NCBI GenBank assembly: GCA_036897625.1 | Contig: JAYMTA010000040.1 | Span: forward strand, 1-58,570 | Length of the DNA: 58,570 nucleotides | Direction: 5' to 3' | Source of the DNA: Pelargonium cotyledonis | Lineage: Eukaryota > Streptophyta > Magnoliopsida > Geraniales > Geraniaceae | In this document: piece after piece, positions 51,701-58,570 of the stretch | Layout of the letters: each line of letters begins with the position of its first letter | How positions within the stretch are numbered: the stretch's first letter is position 1 | Program-made: the position numbers and the translations under genes | The notes under the pieces: model-generated | Databases searched by the model: none | What the model was told of the DNA's origin: nothing | What the model saw: only the letters and a program-made list of their open reading frames with translations

Positions 51701-53410
51701 CCTTTTTGGCTCGATTTTCATTGAGAAAGTTGCAAGTTGTGTCATTCATTTGATATTTAGGAGAACTGGTCGGCATCTATTTCTTACCGATGATGATGAA
51801 GGAAAACCTCCGTTGCTTAGACGTATGATAGAGGATTATGGTGACTGTTCTTTCATGTATGGTTCTTGCATTCCTGCTATATGTTAAGTGCTTTATAAAT
51901 TATATATTTAATGAGATGTCATATGTAGGTCTGAGTATACAGTTTTTAAAACATATACCAACTAATCTTACGCAGGTCTGCATTACGAGCATTCAAACGC
52001 CGGGTAGTTTATTCGAATGTGAGCTATGACCGTATCCTGTTTTAGCTGTTCTCGTTTTATTAATCTAAGACTTACCAAATTTGGGAAGAATATTATCCTC
52101 TATTTTTCCCTTGATTGAGCCCATTAAAGATATCGTGGGTTGGAGAACATCATCAATCAGACGTGATAGTGAACTGCCAAAGGTGAGTCTTAATATTGTA
52201 GATATGGAACTTACATTGTGAGCTAATGACTAAGTCGTTTTTCATTTATAGTGGGAGGGTTCTCTAGATGAAAAATATCCGCATATTGTATATAAAGAAC
52301 ACTGCAAAGCCTGTGACGCTGTGGAGGGCAACCCTATATTAACAGAAGACGATGGCTTAGACAAGCTAGAAGGTATGCAAATTAATTATTTATTCAAAGT
52401 GGATTTTAGTGCTGGAAACTTTCAATTGCTGATACCATTAGCATTTGCTTTTGTGTTCACAAGTTTGCATTAACCAATTTACTCTTCTATTCTACTAAGC
52501 CTGGTTGATTTAAACTTTGTTTGCTACGATTTCACTATTACTTTTGGTTTACCTATTTGCTTGCATTCAATAGGTCAGTTTGGCTTATAAGTAACAATTA
52601 CCAAGTTGGATGATTGGGTACTATTCAATATGCATTTTAATTAAGTGTAATGAAAAAGTTGCTGCTGTTTTCTACATTTTGTAGATAATGCTCTTTCATC
52701 GCTTCCATTAAATCTACTGGTCATAGAAAGTTTTGTGGAAGCAAAAGCTGCATATTCTTATCTTTATTATTTTACATGCTCGAGTCATGGTAAAAAATAT
52801 TCATACTAGCCTGTACTTTGTAGTCTTTCTGTCTGCTATAATTTTCTTAATGGGTTTCCAAGCTTAAGTTTTTGTTAATTTGACTTCTTTTGCAGAGGAA
52901 CTTGTGATAGGCCTCTCTTGTGTATCATGGGAAAAAGTAGATGTTAGTTTTCATAGCAGCGGACAGAGGTCGGCAGCCCATAGTGTTATACAGGTCTCTC
53001 TCTCTCTCTCATTTTTAGTAAGGTGGACGTCGAGGAGATCGTTTTTTTTTTTTCTGAAGAAGTCAGAGCAAATGGCAGTCACACTCTAGTAATCTAGAAT
53101 GTGTTGAATGCCAAATGTATTTGGTCCATTGGTTACCTCCTCGGGGTATTTGAGGTATTGATTCAATACGCAGACAATACTATAGAAAAAGAGAGAGCGC
53201 ATAATGGACCCTCCTGAGTTGGTTAAATGTTTGATTTCCTAATTGTGATATTTCCTGGAACACGCCATCAAAATGATAGAACTATCATTTGGTATGTTCA
53301 TTTGGAAGAGCGAGCTAATTCCTATACTTTGGTCACAGGTGAAAGACGAAACTGTGCACAGTGAAGGTGCGGACGTCATACAACACATGATAGATCATTT
53401 TCACACATAG
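48797..53410 (+). CDS. DUF676 putative serine esterase/lipase (alpha/beta hydrolase)
   Basis: Ten exons join in frame: 48797-48936, 49240-49307, 49932-50002, 50166-50408, 51693-51856, 51976-52031, 52130-52182, 52252-52372, 52896-52993 and 53339-53410, giving 361 residues. HLVVMVNGILGSATDW (residues ~36-51) is the first strand and oxyanion-loop region. FVAHSVGGLVARYTIGRLY holds the nucleophile elbow, with Ser113 in AHSVGG, a variant of GxSxG. NFITVATPHLGSRGNKQV follows, and the conserved YDHIVGWRTSSIRR comes later and may supply the catalytic His. No signal peptide or membrane helix is evident. The family is predicted to hydrolyse acyl esters of lipids; the substrate is unknown. The frame is intact. 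Exon 7 has a poor acceptor (ccattaaag), and exons 6 and 7 are only 56 and 53 nt, so these small exons are the least certain. Confidence 0.9.
50542..50745 (+). mobile_element. Solo LTR (copia-like) in intron 4 of the DUF676 gene
   Basis: The segment begins TGTTAGAATATCTG and ends AAACTTCACA. It is flanked on both sides by the 5-base word GATAT (50537-50541 and 50746-50750). TG...CA ends and a perfect 5-bp target duplication are the marks of an LTR insertion. With no internal region this is a solo LTR left by recombination between two LTRs. It contains a TATA-like actataaaat at about 50625 and an internal tandem duplication of about 58 bp (tgtactataaaat at 50622, tgtattataaaat at 50680). At 204 bp it is short, in the range of small copia or TRIM elements. 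Confidence 0.85.
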
Positions 53411-55132
53411 AAGAAACATGTAACTCCTAAAAGTATCATCACTTACCATTGCAGGAAGCAAAATCTACAAGGTATGCTCTAGTAAATGTACTACCGAAAT
53501 ATAAAATAAAATAAAAAGTTTTATATGAGATTTACTTTGTTTGCAGGTTGAAGACTGAACAATTCAACTCTTTTGGTGGTGGCCAACTGTATAATAACTA
53601 TGATAACATAGGAATTTTGTTCAATTCTTGTGTATTGTTTCTTTCTGGTATAAATTGCACCGTAATAAATACAAATGTTGCACACTGGTGAGCTGCCTTT
53701 TCTTCTTGTTCTCATTACTTTGCTGAGATCTGGATTATGATTGTGTATGGTTTATAAAGATAAATTATTTCAATATTACTTGCTTGCTAGAATGTTAGTG
53801 AAAAGATGTCGTGAGACGTTTCGTCTGGATTCTTATTTGTCAATACCATGACACTGAAATTTGGTCTGCAATTGAAGAAAGAGATCAACGTGAAGGTGTA
53901 TTGCACGACGAGGGCTTTGTTCATGAAAAACTTAGCTCATCCTTCTTATCCATTGTGTGGCTCGAATGATTCAGGTGCAACCCAAGACTCAAGGTGACGG
54001 CTCCGAGCGTGACCTACAAGACTTCTAGCACGACCCACAACTCAGGGTGTGCGCGTTGGCTCCGGCCGTGGTTGGACGAAGGGATTAGGCCCGAGTCCGC
54101 GAGACCACGTTTGGGAGTGAGCCAGTGAAGCTATGGTTATGGAGCGAGTATGTGAATCCATCTTCGTGGTATAGAGACAATGTGGCGCTCGAACGCCACA
54201 CGTCGCGTTTCTATTGATATGATAACTTATGACTTTTCGAATAGCATGAAGATGTTTCATTTTACTACACAGAAATACTTATCCTGAATGGTTGACTTGT
54301 GGGGGCTGAATAGATTTTATCATAGAAATGCTTATCCAGAGAGGCATGGATGTTGAGTGCTCGGGCGGCTAGAGACAGAGAACCACCCTTAGACAAATAC
54401 AAACAGAAATAAAGGCGTGTGAGGTGAGATCATGCTGATCAAAGGCAGTGAGATCACATAGGCAATAGAGCCATCCAACTATATTGCACTTGCAGATCCA
54501 GCCATCACAAAACTTTCATCTACTTGCTCAACACCTCCTAAGAACAACTGGCTTCATCAAATTCTCTATCAAAAGCTTATAGCTAGGCTTTTCACTTTTG
54601 TTTGTGAATTGTGATGGCTATGCTTCTTGTTCAAGTTCTATGAGCCCAACCCAACCCAACCCAGTATGTGCTAATCCCTTGGCCGACATGCCAATTATCA
54701 TTGTTTTTATCACTAATTAAACATATCCTATGTGAAAGACAAATGAAATATGGTTTATTTTCACAATAATTGAAACAGGAGAGAATCAAATTAGGTGGAA
54801 CTCAGACAATGGTCATGCACTACCATTTTGTAAAATTAATGCCAAACGTATGGAGATCCAATTTCAATGAATGCAAACAGTTTTTGTTAATGACAACAAT
54901 GAGTGTCAATAGTTGATAATAGTAGAAATGGAATTAGATTTACTATCACTTACTAAACACTAGTAAGTTCACAATAATTCATATTGCTTGCGCAAACTTT
55001 TACATCAGTATCGCTCAATATTGATCTCATACCGACATTGCACACTAACAATGTCTTCACAATATTAACAATCATCGACTTAAACTTTCAGATTTGAACC
55101 TCCATCATTAATTAAACAGAGATACAGAGGTT
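53411..55132. other. DUF676 3' UTR, spacer and ERF 3' flank
   Basis: About 300 bases after the stop are probably 3' UTR; a possible 3' UTR intron or alternative end is suggested by gt/ag words near 53472-53546. A GC-richer stretch at about 53990-54200 looks like repeat debris, without identifiable ends. The rest is AT-rich with no supportable gene. Confidence 0.45.
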
Positions 55133-55720
55133 TCACTTGGAGTCTTGTGATTCCGGCTGGTCTTTTCTCCTCCTCTTGAAGCCAATTTTGATCGGAGGAT
55201 CATCAGAGCGTCCGGCCTCCAGCGGAAAGTTGAGGATGGCCTTGCGACCCCTCATTTTGAAAGCCGCACAATCATAAGCCCTCGCCGCCTCCGCATCCGT
55301 GTCGTAGGTCCCCAGCCACACGCGCCGCCCCTTCTGGCTCGGGTCTCTTATCTCCGCCGCGAACTTCCCCCACGGCCGCATCCTCACCCCCCGAAAATGC
55401 CTCCTCTCCGGAGCCTCCTTCACCGAACAGAGTGGCTCTGTTTCTGGGGATGACACCACTGAGTTCGATATCATGACGATATTGGGTTTTGTTTCGGATT
55501 CATATTCGGATTTGGGCGTGTAAGTGGAAGAGGAGAAGCTGGTGGTGGATTCTGAACTGGAGATAGCAGCCGGAGGGTTGAAGCAGAGGTAGTCTTGGAA
55601 GTTGAAGGGCTTGTAGACGTCGAATTCGTTGAAATCAACGAAATTGAAGTCTTCAAATAGGTGGTGTTGGATAAGTTGTAGAGTTGATGAGAATTCATGG
55701 TGTTGATCATCACCTTCCAT
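55133..55720 (-). CDS. AP2/ERF transcription factor, group IX-like (ERF5/6/105 type)
   Basis: This is a single-exon gene of 195 residues. The AP2/ERF domain spans about 108-166: [20 protein letters not shown], then [18 protein letters not shown] and [16 protein letters not shown]. It has the AAEIRD and WLGT motifs and the Ala/Asp positions that mark ERF-type (GCC-box) rather than DREB-type binding. The N-terminal half is acidic and aromatic ([19 protein letters not shown]), likely an activation region of the kind seen in group IX ERFs. A serine-rich linker follows, and the basic KRRRK near the C-terminus is a probable nuclear signal. I chose the ATG at 55720 because a longer upstream frame to 55804 passes through the TATA-like region and its residues are not family-like. 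It is probably stress- or ethylene-responsive, by family analogy. Confidence 0.93.
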   Translation of the reverse strand: MEGDDQHHEFSSTLQLIQHHLFEDFNFVDFNEFDVYKPFNFQDYLCFNPPAAISSSESTTSFSSSTYTPKSEYESETKPNIVMISNSVVSSPETEPLCSVKEAPERRHFRGVRMRPWGKFAAEIRDPSQKGRRVWLGTYDTDAEAARAYDCAAFKMRGRKAILNFPLEAGRSDDPPIKIGFKRRRKDQPESQDSK

Positions 55721-55762
55721 TTCTTTATTTTTGATGAGAAAAAAGTGTTGGAGCTGCAGAGG

Positions 55763-55771
55763 ATATATATA
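55763..55771 (-). promoter_or_regulatory. TATA box of the ERF gene
   Basis: The minus strand reads TTTTTATATATATCC, centred about 45 bases upstream of the ATG at 55720. This gives a short leader of roughly 15 bases if transcription starts about 30 bases downstream, which is short but possible. No other TATA-like run of similar quality lies closer. Confidence 0.5.
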
Positions 55772-55804
55772 AAAATGGTGGGCTTGGGCATTGACACAAG
55801 TCAA

Positions 55805-56515
55805 GTCAATTTGTTTGTGTGTGTTGAGTGATATTTTGATGTGGGTCCTTAATGTGTTGAGCTGGGCATGTTGCCATACATTAAACTATGATGTTTACTT
55901 GTATTGTACACGGTTATTTTTTCTCTCTGTTTATATCATTTGTTTTCTGAACGGACTAATAAATTTGTGGTTGATATTTTTAATTTATTTTATTATATTT
56001 AAATTAATTATCATTTGAGAGAAAGTCACACTTACAATTCTTTTCTCTTTTTAAAAGTGTATTGAGGGAGAATTAAATACAAGTGCATTGTTAACTATGA
56101 CACTATCATTGAGTGGTATTGTACACGGTTTCCACTCACAGTATTTGAGTTGGTGATGTGTAAGATCTTATCTATTTCCAATTAATGTGGGAACTATTAT
56201 GAGTTCTGCACAAGTTGCCTTGGGAATCACAACAATTTGCAATGCAATTGACTTTGGAGACAAAATACACTTTTTGTTTGTTGCAACTTGTTTAGCAGGA
56301 GCCCTACATGTGTGTAGCTAAAACAGACAGGGCCGTAAATGTGCAGAGATTTTAAAATGACTAGATTCAGAGCCAAGACTCCGAGTTCGCAGTTGCTTGT
56401 TCCATTGGTTAACCAGACCTACAGGGTCCACAATGTCATTTCCAATCTCTATTTTCTTGCATTTGTTTTAGACCGAACATATATACGGTTAAACGAAACT
56501 CAGTTTCTAACTCCT
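55805..56515. other. ERF upstream region, no gene recognised
   Basis: AT-rich upstream DNA of the ERF gene. Two open stretches (55791-56018 and 56339-56599 on plus) have chance composition, and the second runs into the Mutator-like element. I saw no clear GCC-box or W-box cluster. Confidence 0.45.
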
Positions 56516-56524
56516 TACATTCAA

Positions 56525-57482
56525 GAGGAAATTGCAGTTAGTTATTATGAAATATACATTTTTTGTTCGTTACATTTTTATTGTATTTTTTTTTTTTAAC
56601 TTTTGACTGCTCTAGATTATGCAGCATATTGTTTGACCATATCTCCATTACTGAGGCGTTGAAAAGACCGTCGAGCCTCCGTCTCTCCCATAGCCGTCGG
56701 TCGTCTCTCTCCCGCTCCGGTCGACTTTCGTGATCCCTCTGCTCCGAGCTTCGTCGAATCCGTGCCAAACTCGCAGCCGTCGGTGCTGTGATGGAATCAG
56801 TTGAGGAATCCGTGTGCTCTTCGTGACCGGAGGAGGTGCTGGAGCTTGATGTCATCGAGGCTGATGTCGTCGACGCTGGAGAAGCTAAGCACCGCCGCCC
56901 AACACCTCCGTCACTTGCAGATCTGAAACGATTTGGTGGCGATGATCCGTACGTCTTCTTCTTCCTCTCCGCCGACAGTGAGTAGATCGGCCACTGGAAA
57001 GAGAGCCGCCGGAGAGCACGGGCCGACCTCCATAAACTCTGCTAAGGACCAAGGATCTGAACCAGATCTGGTTCAATTAATGGTGCTCTCTTTTTAGTTT
57101 TGTTTGGTTTGATATTGTGTTCTCGGATTTGTGTTCGTGTATTTTTTCAATTTTAGCAAATGATTCGTATGATTTAAATTTTTTTTGGAAAAAGTTAGAA
57201 ATTTTTCATAAAAAAGTTTGAATTTTTCAGTAAAGTTTGGAATTTTTTGGCGGATCTTCGTACTCACATTCTTGAAAAATGAAAAAAAAAGGTAATTTTC
57301 TTATTTTAAATTTTTTAGAAGTCACGTGCAGTGCATATAATGAGAAATAGTCAATTTTCATTAAAGTTAATTGACGGACATTAGGCTGCATAGTTTAGAG
57401 TAATCGAAAGTTACAAAAAATACTTTAGAAGTGCAATGGAGTAAAATATGTATAGTTCAGAGTAGGTACATGCAATTTCCCA
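56525..57482. mobile_element. Second Mutator-like element, perfect 9-bp target duplication
   Basis: TACATTCAA occurs at 56516-56524 and 57483-57491, immediately outside a 958-bp segment. The left end is GAGGAAATTGCAGTTAG. The right end, reverse complemented, is TGGGAAATTGCATGTACC, so the termini invert (GGAAATTGCA). A 9-bp duplication is the Mutator signature. The inside mirrors the element at 47430: AT-rich arms and a GC-rich core at about 56655-57065 (ccgtcgagcctccgtctctc, gccgccggagagcacg). Its right arm is similar in reverse complement to the left arm of the first copy (tgtacctactctgaactata against cgcacctctccttaactata). No transposase is seen. Confidence 0.82.
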
Positions 57483-57491
57483 TACATTCAA

Positions 57492-58162
57492 AGTTGTTTC
57501 TTCTAGCTCTTTATAGCTCCTTCAAAAGATGCCAAAGCAAAAGAATATCCCACGAGAGATTGTGAATTGTTCGCAAATCTAGCTTTGCGAAGCACACTTG
57601 CACGTATCGTGAGATCCTTGTGTCTACTCCGCACCCGACTGATACTTCCATATTAGAGTGGGAGTGTGGGGTAGACGTTATAACCTTTGGATATGCTAAT
57701 AAACAGTTAGGAAAAGTTGTTTTTGTAACATCCAAACGATGTGGACTGCAGTTTTTACAATAGGTTGATAGAGAGTTTTATGATTTTTCTTGAGCAATTG
57801 CAATCCCAGCCGCCATGAAATATCTGCAAGTGGAGGGAGGTTTATGGTTGTAGACAATTTATTATATGATGTACCAAACCAGAACTGATTTATAAATTAT
57901 GGATTAATTATTAATTTTCAGATACACATATTCAAGTTGATAATATAACTATAAATGAATGGAGGAAGAGAATAATCGAGTGTCCACCACAACAGTGACT
58001 TCCTTCCAAATTTTGTCACGTATATAGCTTCCTTCAATTTTTTTTTTGTAGGTGACAAAGTAATGGACCACCAATCATCTAGATTAATTATTTATTGCTT
58101 ATTGTAATTCAATATTTATGTATATATAATGATACTCACAAACTCGGAAAAAACAAAATGTA
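57492..58162. other. Intergenic, no gene recognised
   Basis: AT-rich DNA between the second Mutator-like element and the tandem duplication. Open stretches are chance. No transposon ends were identified. Confidence 0.5.
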
Positions 58163-58479
58163 CGTGCCATTGACATTTTTAATCTTTCTGTCACGTAGTA
58201 TCATTTTGAGAATGAGAGACGCACATCAAATCATGAAGAAAACATAATCTAGTATAAAAATTTGTCTGTAAACACACATAAAAGTTCTCAAAAGAGAATT
58301 TTGATGGATAAATAAATAACTCTCGTGCCATTTACATTTTTAATCTTTCTGTTACGTAGTATAATTTTGAGAAGGAGAGAAAAGACGCACATCAAATCAT
58401 GAAGAAAACATAATCTAGTCTAAAAACTTGTCCGTAAACACACATAAAAGTTCTCAAAAGAGAATTTGGATGGATAAAT
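58163..58479. repeat. 161-bp tandem duplication
   Basis: Copy one starts cgtgccattgacatttttaa at 58163 and copy two cgtgccatttacatttttaa at 58324, so the period is 161. Both continue through gcacatcaaatcatgaagaa and aaaagttctcaaaagagaat. They differ by point changes and a few small insertions. The array has two units and ends in a (CT)n run. Confidence 0.92.
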
Positions 58480-58496
58480 CTCTCTCTCTCTCTCTA
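58480..58496. repeat. (CT)n microsatellite
   Basis: About eight CT units directly follow the second unit of the 161-bp duplication. Confidence 0.9.
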
Positions 58497-58570
58497 CTAT
58501 TGTCTACAGCAAAATTTTTTAGAGAATGAACTGAAATGGTCCCTATACTTTAAAATGGACCGTATTAGTT

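Noticed and set aside
55721..55804. Upstream extension of the ERF frame by 28 residues
   Set aside because: It crosses the TATA-like run and has no ERF-like residues. The ATG at 55720 gives a standard N-terminus.
56538..57076. Minus-strand open frames rich in Ser and Arg in the second GC-rich block
   Set aside because: Same reason as for the first block: low-complexity composition inside a transposon defined by a 9-bp duplication.
1..58570. A novel defence, toxin or CRISPR-like system
   Set aside because: I looked for repeat-spacer arrays, clustered small genes and unusual enzyme combinations. The window is ordinary plant nuclear DNA with well-known gene families and transposon debris.

Overview
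This is a nuclear genomic segment from a flowering plant, most likely a eudicot. It is AT-rich, its genes are split into many exons with short AT-rich introns and canonical GT-AG borders, and it carries plant-type transposon debris. The protein families (UTP10, a WDR8/WRAP73-like WD protein, ARABIDILLO, a DUF676 serine esterase and an AP2/ERF factor) all have close plant forms. No bacterial operon, CRISPR array, rRNA or clear tRNA is visible. I cannot name the species from sequence alone.

Layout. 1-1640 is unassigned AT-rich DNA. 1640-3060 (-) is a decayed LINE-type retrotransposon tail. 3583-25413 (-) is a 39-exon gene for the U3 processome HEAT-repeat protein UTP10 (about 2146 aa), whose promoter carries a telo-box and site II motifs. 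25414-30900 is an intergenic, transposon-rich interval. It holds a hAT-like element with an 8-bp target duplication, a 51-bp minisatellite, the 3' end of an LTR retrotransposon, and a small exon-like fragment of unknown origin. 30904-35497 (+) is a six-exon WRAP73/WDR8 gene (459 aa) with two MITEs in its introns. 37971-46347 (+) is a twelve-exon ARABIDILLO gene (925 aa). 47430-48570 is a Mutator-like non-autonomous element. 48797-53410 (+) is a ten-exon DUF676 esterase gene (361 aa) with a solo LTR in intron 4. 55133-55720 (-) is an intronless group IX-like ERF gene (195 aa). 56525-57482 is a second Mutator-like element with a 9-bp target duplication. 58163-58479 is a 161-bp tandem duplication near the window edge.

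The genes do not form a pathway; they are ordinary neighbours on a plant chromosome. UTP10 acts in nucleolar pre-18S rRNA processing, WRAP73/WDR8 in microtubule anchoring, ARABIDILLO in root development as an F-box/armadillo protein, the esterase probably in lipid turnover, and the ERF in stress- or ethylene-type transcription.

Exon boundaries were read by eye from splice signals and checked by reading-frame continuity across every junction. I found no convincing previously undescribed biological system. The most interesting content is the transposon record: several insertions whose target-site duplications can be read directly, two Mutator-like elements with GC-rich cores that look like captured sequence, and a retrotransposon remnant carrying a 51-bp minisatellite.
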